Positions 1-9,420 of a stretch of DNA of 21,056 nt are shown here, piece by piece; positions within the stretch are counted from its first letter, which is position 1, and each line of letters begins with the position of its first letter. The notes below the pieces were generated by a model. That model saw only the letters and a program-made list of their open reading frames with translations, did not search any database and was not told where the DNA came from. This stretch comes from Trachipleistophora hominis. Its lineage: Eukaryota; Microsporidia; Pleistophoridae. The DNA is taken from positions 57,226 to 78,281 of the forward strand of contig JH994008.1 in the NCBI GenBank assembly GCA_000316135.1, written 5' to 3'. A program made the translations under genes and the position numbers.

Positions 1-224
1 TTTGCATGCATTCCGTATAAGCTATTATTTCTTCGTTCTTAATTTCACTTTAAGTCATCATTTTAGTGTTGTTAGCATTTTCCAATACGGGTTCAAAAAT
101 TAATTCACAGCCAGCGTATTTGTTTCTTGACAAAAAATACTGTATGAGGTTTGGAACACGAGAATTGTATAACAAAATATAATTTTTTATGTCTTACAAA
201 ACATTGGGTCATTTTTTTTATCTT
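1..224. other. AT-rich gene-free sequence at the left edge
   Basis: No open frame with coding character is visible on either strand. The stretch is AT-rich with short homopolymer runs. It borders the decayed fragment beginning near 225. Confidence 0.6.
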
Positions 225-560
225 TTAGCTAACGGATTATCAATCAGCTGTCGAATTGTCTCTTAATTATTATGAGTGCCTTTACGAGCTAAACGTTTCA
301 TGTGCATGATGGTTTTCTGAGCGAAATAACTTTATATGTGATTTTTTTAAAATATCATTTATACCTCTCATGATATTTGCTAAATAATTACATTTTTATT
401 TTTTCTGAAAAAGTATCTTTATTTACTCTCATCGCATATCATTACATATATATATTCGCCTGGTCCACTGGGACTCATCATAGCCATTTGCTTTTCATTT
501 ATGATAAATTTATAACAATTATAATATTTTTTCATCGGAGATTGCTACAATCCTAGGTTT
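225..560 (-). pseudogene. Decayed coding fragment, copy A of an unrecognised repeated family
   Basis: On the minus strand an ATG at 535 opens 38 codons, ending at TAA 421-419, with the internal peptide INEKQMAMMSPSGPGE. The same segment recurs at about 9240-9312 as MNQKPVAMVSSSGPEE. Over 36 nt (460-495 against 9269-9304) about 29 bases match. Several differences are synonymous in this frame (AAC/AAT, AGC/AGT, GAG/GAA), so the minus frame was probably coding. Just downstream, in the +1 frame, MRVNKDTFSEKIKM matches VIKQTFIKKITKYA of the other copy. Further on, a stop interrupts a segment like NN-ETIRQLIDNPL, which resembles NNILTDQIYRLITPF there. An in-frame TAG (547-545) precedes the open segment. 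I do not recognise the family. The copy is too broken to make one protein, so it is most likely a pseudogene. Confidence 0.5.
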
Positions 561-1219
561 AAACCATGTAACACTTTGTTGTTAAAATTTTAAAAACTGT
601 TAATCACCGTAGATACCCGCTAACACATACGTATTGCTTGGTGGCCAAGTTAATTTTTGTATTTTAGACGCGTATGCCAATTTAAAACCTTCCGCTAGAC
701 GTTAATACTATCTTTTAACAGGAAATTGTAAACAGAAGAAAGCCAATTTATGTCAGCAGCAGCGCTGTTTTAATATAAACACACTAATAAGGACTGTTTA
801 AAACACCAAGTACTCGTTACAAACACGAAACCGCTGTTTATTATGGTAAAACCAAGTTAAATGTTTATAAGAACGAAAAATGAATTTTTATAAATAGCGT
901 AAAAAATGTAAAGATTTGTCATGAACGATATAAAGAGCTAGAAAAGCAAATTTTATTTTACATGCAAATAAAGGAATGTTTGCTGAAAAATATACTTATT
1001 GTTTAAACCTGGACAAATTTGTTTAAAAATATTGAATTTATCAATACTTAACTGAGTAAGGAAAGGTTATTAATATACTTACTCATCGATTGCAGCATAA
1101 ACACTTAAAAAAAGGGTTAACATAAACATCGATGAGAAAGTAAAGTTATAACATTAAATTATCGGTACACATACAACTAAAAAACAATTTTAATCGCTGC
1201 CGCTACCATATTATGCGTA
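561..1219. other. Gene-free spacer between copy A and the secreted-protein gene
   Basis: I see no supported gene, tRNA or repeat here. The part nearest 1219 should contain the 3' end of the minus-strand gene. An ATTAAA-like signal on the minus strand lies a few tens of bases past its stop. Confidence 0.5.
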
Positions 1220-1681
1220 CTAACTTTCATAATTTGCTTTTTCGCTAAAATTTTTAGTAATTTTAATTTCAGCGCCATTTGGATTTTCAAATACCAAATT
1301 AATAACCGTATACGCATCATTATCCTCGTGTATTTCTTTAGCATAGAAATTATGCAAGTCGTTGTTGATAACATCAATTCTCATCTGATTCTTAATTTCC
1401 ATGTGCTCATTTTCTTTACTGAACGTAATAAACAACGAATTGCCTTCAACTCTGAAGTCCAATTCACCTTGCCTGGCATGTAACTTTATGGAATATCCTG
1501 TGCTGGTATCGGATATGCTTTCTATGGTAGATGCGTTTTGTGTCTCATAAGAATGCATCTGAACGTGATTCTGTACGTTCAGCCCGTAGTTATTACCCCG
1601 CAATTCGTAGTTTGATACTTTGTCCTGGTTGTAGCCCCTGCGAGCATATGTCTGGTAGAAAGCGAAAATAAGGAAAAACAT
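1220..1681 (-). CDS. Small predicted secreted protein, weakly Hsp20/alpha-crystallin-like
   Basis: The 153-residue protein starts at the ATG at 1681. Three upstream codons are open but begin with TTG, which I discount for a eukaryote. The N-terminus MFFLIFAFYQTYA followed by ARG-type residues looks like a short signal peptide, so export is predicted. Residues about 15-60 are Asn/Tyr/Gln-rich and contain an NAS glycosylation sequon. From about residue 60 the pattern GYSIKLHARQ, then VEGNSLFITFSKENE, and the end GAEIKITKN resembles the strand order of an alpha-crystallin domain. The match is weak: there is no clear LP or I-x-I motif. A TATA-like box and a GGG lie 16-30 nt upstream. A secreted small chaperone-like effector or wall protein is possible but unproved. 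It could equally be a lineage-specific exported protein with a beta-rich fold. The coding call is firmer than the function. Confidence 0.7.
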   Translation of the reverse strand: MFFLIFAFYQTYARRGYNQDKVSNYELRGNNYGLNVQNHVQMHSYETQNASTIESISDTSTGYSIKLHARQGELDFRVEGNSLFITFSKENEHMEIKNQMRIDVINNDLHNFYAKEIHEDNDAYTVINLVFENPNGAEIKITKNFSEKANYES

Positions 1682-4633
1682 TCTTGACAACGTTTACCCG
1701 CTTTATATATACATGTATCGTGCGGTTTTATTGGTCCGTCTCACACGTCAATGTCACATAGATAATCGATTATTCATTGTAAAACAGTTTCACAACTTTT
1801 TTCGTTTCTTTTTGCTTTCATAATGAAGCAATAAATACTCGTCCAAAGACTATTTTCAGAGGTGAAACTCATAAAATATCAAGAATATGTTCTTTTAAAT
1901 TAAAAAACTCTAAACTTTTAAAAAAATAAAATATAATTGCAAGTAATGAAAAAAATTTTACATGCTCGCATTTTTATTTTTTGCTGATATCAAAAATTCA
2001 ATCGTAAAAATATTATCAACGAGTTTTTTGATGGTTGATGTAACTAACATTCGCTATTTTTTTCTTTCGCTACAACTTCCTACAAATATACACAACGTGC
2101 TCATATCACCTACCTCGACATTTTTATATAGCTTGGGCAAAGCCCTATTTAAAAGAGCACTAAGAATCTTAAATAAATATAAAAAGGTTAACATGATATC
2201 GTATTCCACACCGAGAAAAGATTATATTTGAAATATACGCTGGCTTTAGAAATAAAACCTGTAGTTGCACGTGAAACTTTTACCCTTTTTTTCTTATCGA
2301 TTCATAAATTCTGACTAGTCATCTATTAATTTGTCAGGGACAACAATTTAATGTCAAAATACCTGTGTTAAATTTATCGTCCCTTCATGTCAATATTAAA
2401 TACAACGTCTCATTTATTAAAGATTTAAACCGTTATAACACTATAATTTCGCACAAAAATATATCAGATCAACAAATTTTACTGCCTATCCGAACAAAAC
2501 GAGATATCCAAGGAATTTTATATTTAGCGTATAAATGCGAGAAACAAAACATGGTACATACAACACAAATTATAATAAATGGTTAGTATTGGATCCATAA
2601 TCCTTTTTATACCAGAGAAATATAATATAGAATGCTATATCACGTTTATTGTGACATTAATGGAATGCCATGATTCGTGATCGTATCACAGGTACCAGAC
2701 TACGATTCCAACTTTATTATGACATCACGTATACCTTTAAGAGCTCTAAAAATTTTTATTTATTTTGTTACCAAGGATATCAGCAGAAATATAATGGTCG
2801 GAATAGTTTGAACAGATTACGTAATAAAATACGTCATGAGGGCAATCAGAAATAATTTGTAGTACGTACAAAGATATAGTGACTCTAAAAATAAAAATAC
2901 ATGTACAGCTTGTATTTCCTGCATCTTTATAGATCTGGTTATTAGTCTAATGAATCAAAGGCTCAAACTTCGCTTTATTTCACGATCACTAAATCACTAA
3001 AATTATTCTTAAAATTTTCCAATTTTGTTTCTTAAAAATTTAAAATTAAGTTTGTAGCTCAATCACAGTTAATTATTCGATAGAGTAGTATAACCAATAC
3101 AACAACGTTAAAACTCTTGATATCTTCCGTTAAAGTACATTTTGGCTATTACAATGATTAAAGAATGAAATGTTATTTAAAATTGCGTATCCTGCTCGAC
3201 CATAGATACGTATATAATACAGATGCTATAAAAAAAGTGAGTTTTTTTAGCATTTTCTAAAATTTAATTTCTTTCAGTTAGTCTAAATCATTTATAAACA
3301 AATACGCACATATATACTTAAACGTACATACATTTTTTTCAATTACGAGTAAGAGATAAAACGTTCTATTTCACGAATAAATAAATACTTTTAAATACAA
3401 ATTATGTTTACAAAATGAGCATTAAATTGGTTAGTGTATTACTTTGTCGTGTGCCATTGGTCTTAAAGGAGAGATGTTCAGATTGCTATGTAATCAATGT
3501 TTATTGTAATAAATAGAATTATTTTTCTACTAAAGTCGCATTTTTTGATTGAACTAATGTGCTTCATCTGAATGGATCTATTTTCTGGTTCGCTAAGACT
3601 TGAATGTTGCCACTACTTTTATTCATAAATATATCGGTTTATTGTTTTATTACGTTTTACACTACAAGGAATTATATAGTATGATGTTTTTGTGGTTATA
3701 TGCTTTGTATGTATCAAATACTACCATTCAGTAGTTAATTGGCTGGACCGTTAAAATCTCCCAATACACGTCGGCCTTAGTTATCAAAGTAACAAACGAG
3801 ATACCATTGTTTCAATAAAATATTTGTTGTTTGTTGACCACTTGAAAATCTATGCTGCTCGTTGGTCTAAAAAATATCAAGCGAGGATACAAATTAGAAT
3901 TTATATTGACATGTAATTTGTTGGTCAATGAAATTGCAATCGACGGTTTCGTCATCGATTTCTGCTCAGTTATTTTTTTTTGTAATTGTAAACTAAGCAG
4001 CTTGACGGTTCTTTTACTTTTAACTTACTAATTTAGAAATAAATAAGCTTGTGATACGATACCAAATGTAGCTTGTCTGGTAAATGGCGTAATTAAATGA
4101 GAAAATAGTAATCAAATCAATTTAATATAAGTGACTTGCTGAGTGCATCATGAACAATAACAATTACAGACCAAGCTTGCTCATTAAATCTTTTAAACAA
4201 AATACGGGAGATATAGCTTAATATTTTTACCCGTGTCACTTAATGAGTCTCTAAATGCCTTTTAATAAAAATTTATGATATTTAATTTAGATGTCTATTA
4301 CACGCATAGCACATTTACGACGCATGTATTCAACTACACCAAAATTATCCTATGTAATTGTGGACTCGTCCTTCCATATAAGTCAAAAATTTTTTTATTT
4401 TTCCTAATCTAACCATTCCTAAATATTTGACGAACTAATTAAATTGTCAAATCTCCTTTTCCTAGATTACTTTAAAATGACGAATACGCCTCTGTTTTGT
4501 TTATTTCTTCACACAAACCCGCTTAGTACCATTGCTGACGTGCTGTCAGTGTGAAATCAAATGTATTCCCTTTTTGATTAAATAATTTGAGTATTTAAAA
4601 TAAACAATTAAATCATTTTATTTATCACTTTTG
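1682..4633. other. About 3 kb of AT-rich sequence without a recognisable gene
   Basis: Three plus-strand open stretches occur (about 1962-2231, 2308-2586 and 2670-2855). Two lack an ATG at the head, none shows a motif I know, and such lengths are expected by chance in DNA this AT-rich. A small perfect hairpin, GGGCAAAGCCC, lies near 2135-2145. From 2900 to 4600 the sequence has no long frame. I saw no RNA gene, transposon ends or long repeats. The last few hundred bases should contain the promoter of the GATA gene. Confidence 0.5.
1696..1711 (-). promoter_or_regulatory. TATA-like box plus GGG before the secreted-protein gene
   Basis: Reading on the minus strand, TATATATAAAG (1711-1701) is followed by CGGGT, and the ATG comes about 15 nt later. 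TATA-like and C- or G-run signals close to the ATG are typical of microsporidian genes with very short 5' leaders. The element also supports choosing the ATG at 1681. Confidence 0.5.
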
Positions 4634-6025
4634 ATGTACCAGACATTATTAAGAAAACAAAAAGAACGAGAAGGCAAAAAAATGAACAAGGAAAAAATTA
4701 ACGAGGACAAGAAAAAAGATGAAATAGAGGCAGAATCTAAGAACATGGAGGATGAATACGCTAGGAAAACTGAGTATCCTGCATATGGCAAAGAAGAATT
4801 CGTTGACAAGAGGAATTACGCAAACTACGGCTATGAGACGAATTACAACAACGTTTACACGGGATATTCACCAAAAATACCGGTGTATAAGAAATTCGGC
4901 CAGGAGACGTACGAGGATCCGTATTTCCAGTACAATCACAATAAATTTCAAGGCTACGATGACTACTACACGCTCAGAATGAACATGAGGATGCACAAAG
5001 ACTCAAAAAGAAAGCCTAAAATGCGTGTATGTAGCAATTGTGTGACGACTACCACTCCATCGTGGCGAAGAAGTACTGACGGCAAGAAGCTGCTATGCAA
5101 TGCTTGTGGACTGTACCAAAAACTACACGGAAGGCCGCGTCCTTACAGTACGACACCTGAAGGGAAAACTAAGGCACTTAAAAGTGGGTTTGACAAAATT
5201 AAATGTGGCAACTGCGGGACAACAGAGACTTCCTTTTGGAGACGGGGAATCAACGGACACCCGTTGTGCAACTCATGTGGGCTATACTTCCGTGATAACA
5301 CGTACAAAGAAAAGGAAAAAGAAATGTCGCACGACGCAAACTTTGCGTCGTATGCCGATGCGTACAAGGACGGCGGCTTCAAGGAGAAAGAGATGCTGAG
5401 AGATCCCGCGTTTGCCCCATACACCGACATGTACAAAGACGATGCTTATAGAAACAGAGAAATGGCAAGAGATGGGGCATATGTCACTTATCCGAACACA
5501 TATAAAGAAGGAGGATATAAGGATAAAGAGATGATGCATGGTGAGGCATTTACAGCTTACACGGATGCGTACAAGGATGGTGGTTACAAAGAAAAGGACG
5601 GAGTATTTCCGGGCTATACAGACAACGGCTTCAAAGAGAAGTTTGACGAGACTGTGCCTGACAAGTACAACGAGGGATACGCGGACGGTCACGTATCAGA
5701 TAATTTTGCATTTTCTAAGTACAAAACTAAATTTTCGGATGATAAAAGACATGCCGATATTACAGAAACATCTCCATACATGAAGAAAGTCGATCCCACT
5801 CACGACTATCGCTATGACCAAAAATATCAGAAGGCAGATTACTATAAGAACTACGATGGCCCATACCAGTATGCACAATATGAAACTGGTAATAATAATT
5901 TTGCAGCGTATGATGGTGAAGATGACTACGGATATAGAGAATATAAACGAGGAGAAGAGGAGAAACGGGGTGATGGCCTGGGTGTGGCAAACAAGTATAG
6001 TGAAACACACAAAAGAGATGATTAA
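4634..6025 (+). CDS. GATA-type zinc-finger transcription factor with Tyr-rich tandem-repeat tail
   Basis: Predicted nuclear DNA-binding protein recognising GATA-type sites; 463 residues from the ATG at 4634. An in-frame ATG at 4682 is an alternative start and neither has a C-run upstream. Two GATA fingers are complete: C133-X2-C136-X18-C155-X2-C158 with TTTTPSWRR and [17 protein letters not shown], and C191-X2-C194-X17-C212-X2-C215 with SFWRR and LCNSCGLY. The fingers sit close together, without the cysteine-rich spacer of fungal siderophore-type (SreA) GATA factors. The N-terminal 130 residues are first charged and Lys/Glu-rich, then Tyr/Asn-rich. After finger 2 come four 23-residue repeats (residues about 228-319) and a degenerate fifth, then a long Tyr/Asp/Lys-rich tail. 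The tail probably acts as a low-complexity regulatory region (inference). AATAAA lies at 6082-6087, about 60 nt past the stop. Family assignment is secure; targets are unknown. Confidence 0.93.
   Translation: MYQTLLRKQKEREGKKMNKEKINEDKKKDEIEAESKNMEDEYARKTEYPAYGKEEFVDKRNYANYGYETNYNNVYTGYSPKIPVYKKFGQETYEDPYFQYNHNKFQGYDDYYTLRMNMRMHKDSKRKPKMRVCSNCVTTTTPSWRRSTDGKKLLCNACGLYQKLHGRPRPYSTTPEGKTKALKSGFDKIKCGNCGTTETSFWRRGINGHPLCNSCGLYFRDNTYKEKEKEMSHDANFASYADAYKDGGFKEKEMLRDPAFAPYTDMYKDDAYRNREMARDGAYVTYPNTYKEGGYKDKEMMHGEAFTAYTDAYKDGGYKEKDGVFPGYTDNGFKEKFDETVPDKYNEGYADGHVSDNFAFSKYKTKFSDDKRHADITETSPYMKKVDPTHDYRYDQKYQKADYYKNYDGPYQYAQYETGNNNFAAYDGEDDYGYREYKRGEEEKRGDGLGVANKYSETHKRDD
5315..5590 (+). repeat. Four in-frame 69-bp tandem repeats coding 23-residue Tyr-rich units
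   Basis: Units begin at 5315, 5384, 5453 and 5522, and a shortened fifth begins at 5591. The protein pattern is (E/D/N)-(K/R)-E-M-x-(H/R)-x-x-x-(F/Y)-x-x-Y-x-(D/N)-x-Y-K-(D/E)-x-x-(F/Y)-(K/R). The units differ at many third codon positions (GAC/GAT, GGC/GGT, AAG/AAA) while the aromatic and acidic positions hold. This suggests an old repeat kept by selection on the protein rather than a recent slippage product. Confidence 0.9.
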
Positions 6026-7170
6026 ATTTGTTCTGTAAAGTTGGTGGTTTATTGGACAGCAAACGTCATACGACTCAGAAAAATAAACATTGGTACTTTT
6101 ACCTTTTATTTGACAAGCTTTTGTACTCATTGGTGGAAATACAAACGAATATTAGCTGTTCGTTCTTAGTATTCACTTATTTTAAAACCGATTACTGTTG
6201 AAATGCATGTAATACGTGCTGTTTTAGGTACGGTTTATCACACTCTCTCATGTACTTATTTTCAATTTTAAGTCTGTTTTACCTTTTTTGTTTTAATTAA
6301 TTTTCTTATGCACGATTAGGCAGCGGATCATCCGTATTAATTAAGAATTGCCGGTACACATAATAAATTTATGATGACAGTGAATTTGTTAAATAATTTG
6401 TACGTTCATAAAATAGAACGAATGGTGAATTAGGAATGTACAAAGTGTTATAAAACATTTCGTTTAGCTTATAATAAATAAAAGATAGTGATCTGTATGC
6501 TCTGCATCTGCTAGCGTATTTAATTAAAATAAAAATTTTTAATTAAAAATGAAAAACTTTCAAATTTTATTTCTCTTTGACTTTCAACTGTCTATGCCCA
6601 CATTCTTTGCCTGGTAGGTTACTTTCGGCATTTTAGCGGTTTTAATTGGTGAAGTGCCACGACCATGTATAAAAATATGCATAAGCGATGATAAGCAAGT
6701 TACTATATTTTACGTATTGTATGCTTAGTTCATAATGGAGCAGTAAAAACGTACTTAGCACCGCAATATATTTGTTTATAAGGTTATAGTTTGAAGCTGA
6801 TAAAGAGAGGTGCAATTATGGAAGATACTATTTGTTTCAAAAGGTTAGATATGTTTTGTTTAAATGTGTGGAATATGAATATTTATTATACAAACTTTCA
6901 AGAGAAAAGAAAGTTATACATACTGATAAGAGATTGAATATGATTACGAATGATTAATCGTATTCGTATTAACTTTTAAGAAATAAGTGCATGTTCTAGT
7001 GGTGCTTCTGTTGAAATTTTATTGCAAATATTCGCCGAGAACAATATTGCAAAAAAGCAAGAGATAGCGTAACAAGTTGTTTTAAACTAAGGTTACGTGC
7101 TAGGAACGGTTTCAACTTCAATAAAATGATTGGTAATAGAACGAATAAATTGATCTAGCATCGATGATCT
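6026..7170. other. Spacer between the GATA and AOX genes
   Basis: It holds the GATA gene's 3' end, with AATAAA at 6082-6087, and presumably the AOX promoter. I see no further gene. Immediately before AOX there is no C-run. A short out-of-frame ATG at 7164 opens five codons that overlap the AOX start (see findings). Confidence 0.55.
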
Positions 7171-8127
7171 ATGTTAACTAAAAACAACTCTTTATTATCG
7201 AGACTTCCAGCAAGAATAAGCTTTGGCTTGAAGATATCGAATAAAAATGTAAATAGTACTTATAGTAACGTAGCAAGTGCCTATTGTGAAGGAGCTACAT
7301 ACAAGAAGAATGGAGTATCCAGGTTACAAAATGAACTTCTTTCTCAGAAGACAAATAATGAAACGATACCTGTACCTTTACAACATTTTATTCGGCCGGC
7401 AGCAAAACACAGCATCTTTACTCAGATAAAAGGATATGGGGAACGATCACGGCCTGAGTTTGAGCGCCCGATAACGCTTGAGGAGCTCAAATCTTTAGAC
7501 TATGAATCAGGGAAGCACTTTGTTCCCCAATCATTCTCGGACACCTTCGCATACCTTATAGTGAAAGGATTACGCGCATTCGCAGATCTCTACTTTCAAA
7601 AAGATTACGTGCGCCGTGTGGTCGTCCTCGAAACGGTTGCTGCCATACCAGGCATGGTGGGTGGGATGTTCAGGCACCTCTACAGCCTGCGCAACCTGGA
7701 AGATAATGGTGAAGCTATAAAAAAATTGGTACTGGAGGCGGAGAACGAGCGACAGCATCTTCTAACGTTTTTGGCTGTGCTTAAACCAAATGTTCTGGAT
7801 CGAATGTTAATCAAACTGGGCCAGTTTCTGTTTTTCAACGGCTATATGGTATTTTATTTTGTGGCACCGAGAACTGCACATAGGTTTGTTGGATATCTTG
7901 AAGAGGAGGCTGTTAGGTCATACGATGCGTTTGAGGAGGAAATCCTACTGGGACATATAAAAAACGTCGAAGCGCCGAGAATAAGCAAGGACTACTGGAA
8001 CCTGCCTGAGGAAGCAATGCTTATCGACGTGGTTCGGGCCGTACGTGCCGATGAAGCCGAACATCGAGACGTAAACCACAAAATGGCGGATAGCAAATCA
8101 TTCTCCCTTGCACATAATCCGTATTAA
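7171..8127 (+). CDS. AOX: Alternative oxidase (mitosomal ubiquinol oxidase)
   Basis: Oxidises ubiquinol and reduces oxygen to water without proton pumping. In microsporidia that have it, AOX is thought to re-oxidise glycerol-3-phosphate-derived electrons in the mitosome. The 318-residue protein has all the di-iron ligands of the family: E154 in LETVAAIPGM, E193 and H196 in NERQHL, E244 in LEEEAVRSY, and E295 and H298 in RADEAEHRDVNH. Y251, seven residues after E244, matches the conserved active-site tyrosine. Hydrophobic helices around residues 120-170 and 215-245 fit monotopic membrane attachment. The first 50 or so residues are basic and Ser/Asn-rich with few acids, as expected of a mitosomal targeting region. 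The length is normal. The gene converges on the RRM gene 118 bp away; AATAAA lies at 8149-8154. I see no frameshift or missing ligand. Confidence 0.97.
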   Translation: MLTKNNSLLSRLPARISFGLKISNKNVNSTYSNVASAYCEGATYKKNGVSRLQNELLSQKTNNETIPVPLQHFIRPAAKHSIFTQIKGYGERSRPEFERPITLEELKSLDYESGKHFVPQSFSDTFAYLIVKGLRAFADLYFQKDYVRRVVVLETVAAIPGMVGGMFRHLYSLRNLEDNGEAIKKLVLEAENERQHLLTFLAVLKPNVLDRMLIKLGQFLFFNGYMVFYFVAPRTAHRFVGYLEEEAVRSYDAFEEEILLGHIKNVEAPRISKDYWNLPEEAMLIDVVRAVRADEAEHRDVNHKMADSKSFSLAHNPY

Positions 8128-8245
8128 AGACAAGCGGAGCAAATGGCGAATAAAGCAAATAATATAAACAACACGATCTAAAGTTTTATTTTAAAATCAT
8201 GATCAACCACGACAGCAAAAGCAGAACATTTTTTGAACATTCTGC
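8128..8245. other. Convergent 3' intergenic region with opposed poly(A) signals
   Basis: This 118-bp gap separates the AOX stop from the RRM stop. A plus-strand AATAAA (8149-8154) serves AOX and a minus-strand AATAAA (8185-8190) serves the RRM gene. Cleavage 10-30 nt past each would make the two transcripts meet or overlap. A 6-bp inverted repeat (GCAGAA at 8221, TTCTGC ending at 8245) abuts the RRM stop codon. Confidence 0.55.
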
Positions 8246-8983
8246 TCAAACACATTTTTTTGCATCCGTAAAGATTTCAACAGCCAATCTTCTGCCATTA
8301 AATTCTTTTTTGTTTTTGTATTTCATTGCCTTCAAAGCACCCAATTCATTCCGAAATACCACAAAAGCTTTTTTACTTCCCATCTGGATCCTCTCCACAC
8401 ATCCGCAGTCCTCAAAAAAGGCGTTTAAATCCTCAGTGGTTGTTGTCGGCATATTTTTAACACAAACGCTTCTGTTATATGGAATTTGGCGCTTTCTACT
8501 CTCCGTCTTGCTTTCAGCTCGTTTGAGTATTACCGGCCGGCTGTTTCCTCCTATCTTTTTAACACCGTGGTTGTTCACAAGCATCTCTGCCACCTTTGCG
8601 TCCTCAAACACAACAAATGCGTAGTCGTTCTCCTTCTCTCTTTGAACGGCGGCGATTCGTCCGTAATCACTGAAATAGCTGTGCAGATCCTCGGCTGTTA
8701 TTTTATCGTCGAGATTGCCCACATATAACTTATTGTAGCGCTCGTAGGCACGCTGCATTATTAAGTACCGGTCGTAGAACTTCTTGTTCCGCAGGCTCTT
8801 CACGGCAACGACAGCATCGTCGTTGTTTACGTATTCAATGAATGCGCTCTGTATGTTGCTTTCCTGTTTTTTGGGCGTAATGTACTGTTTTATCGATTTC
8901 AGCGGTCCAAACGCCGTAAAAATCTGCTTTATGTCCGTTTTTGTGTAGTTCAGCGGCAAGTTTGAAACAAAAAGCTTTGCCAT
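8246..8983 (-). CDS. Three-RRM RNA-binding protein
   Basis: 245 residues made almost entirely of three RNA-recognition motifs. RRM1 spans about 3-80 (RNP2 LFVSNL 4-9; RNP1 region SAFIEYV about 46-52). RRM2 spans about 85-155 (LYVGNL 86-91; YAFVVF 121-126). RRM3 spans about 172-240 (VCVKNM 173-178; KAFVVF 205-210). The linkers are short and the second is basic (SKTESRKRQ). It presumably binds single-stranded mRNA or pre-rRNA. Candidates include poly(A)-binding, hnRNP or nucleolar RRM proteins, and I cannot choose among them. The start is the ATG at 8983, with GCCCCTC directly before it; eight more upstream codons are open but begin with TTG. It is tail-to-tail with AOX, and copy B lies behind it. 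Confidence 0.92.
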   Translation of the reverse strand: MAKLFVSNLPLNYTKTDIKQIFTAFGPLKSIKQYITPKKQESNIQSAFIEYVNNDDAVVAVKSLRNKKFYDRYLIMQRAYERYNKLYVGNLDDKITAEDLHSYFSDYGRIAAVQREKENDYAFVVFEDAKVAEMLVNNHGVKKIGGNSRPVILKRAESKTESRKRQIPYNRSVCVKNMPTTTTEDLNAFFEDCGCVERIQMGSKKAFVVFRNELGALKAMKYKNKKEFNGRRLAVEIFTDAKKCV

Positions 8984-8991
8984 GAGGGGCT
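8981..8991 (-). promoter_or_regulatory. C-run start motif AGCCCCTCATG of the RRM gene
   Basis: The minus strand reads AGCCCCTC and then the ATG. It differs by one base from the AGCCCCTGATG at the E2 gene. Short C- or G-runs immediately before the start codon are a known microsporidian expression signal. This fixes the start at 8983. Confidence 0.65.
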
Positions 8992-9031
8992 GCCAAAACG
9001 CGACCAAAAATCCGATAAATTGCCATTCTGT

Positions 9032-9420
9032 TTAATATTCATTACAAGCCGTAAAAGGTGTAATTAGACGATAAATTTGATCAGTGAGAATATTGTTTCT
9101 TCTGCATTCTACCACTGCCTCATGCAGCTCTTCCTGTGAAAGACACCTCGAAAGTATCTCGATCGTAGTATTGCGGTATTTAATTCTTGAGGCATATTTC
9201 GTTATTTTTTTAATAAAAGTCTGTTTAATTACCACTTTACAACATAACATCCAGCCAAACCGACTCTTCTGGTCCGCTGGAACTGACCATAGCCACCGGC
9301 TTTTGGTTCATAAGACATATTTCGTCATTCCTGTGCAAAGCTTGTGAGATATTTTTCTAGTCCTTCTAGAAAGAACACCATTAATACAAAGCTGTGATAT
9401 TTGTTGACCGTTCCTCTCTT
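9032..9420 (-). pseudogene. Coding-like sequence split over frames, copy B of the repeated family
   Basis: Three minus-strand frames look coding in turn. Positions 9420-9328 include VLMVFFLEGLEKYLTSFAQE before TGA. Positions 9356-9240 include EICLMNQKPVAMVSSSGPEE, preceded by TAG (9359-9357) and closed by TAA (9239-9237). Positions 9250-9032 form a complete 72-codon ORF with an ATG, containing KQTFIKKITKYASR and LSQEELHEAVVECRRNN. Each step is a +1 shift. The second and third frames align with copy A at 225-560, so this is a repeated family. The simplest reading is a gene disabled by indels. Alternatives are a real 72-residue protein from 9250, or a short intron: removing 28 nt (9248-9221, starting GT and ending AG) would join the last two frames. 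No family recognised. Confidence 0.5.

Noticed and set aside
2135..2145. GGGCAAAGCCC hairpin as a terminator or regulatory stem
   Set aside because: A 4-bp stem is too short to support a function and there is no gene beside it.
1962..2855. Three successive plus-strand open stretches as a possible decayed gene or retroelement
   Set aside because: Two lack an ATG, none has a known motif, and ORFs near 90 codons are expected several times by chance in a window this AT-rich.
5143..6130. Several long minus-strand frames opposite the GATA gene
   Set aside because: They mirror the codon pattern of the repeat-rich GATA coding sequence and contain no domain.
8984..9007. Eight-residue N-terminal extension of the RRM protein
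   Set aside because: It begins at TTG and would run through the CCCC start motif; the ATG at 8983 starts directly at the first RRM strand.
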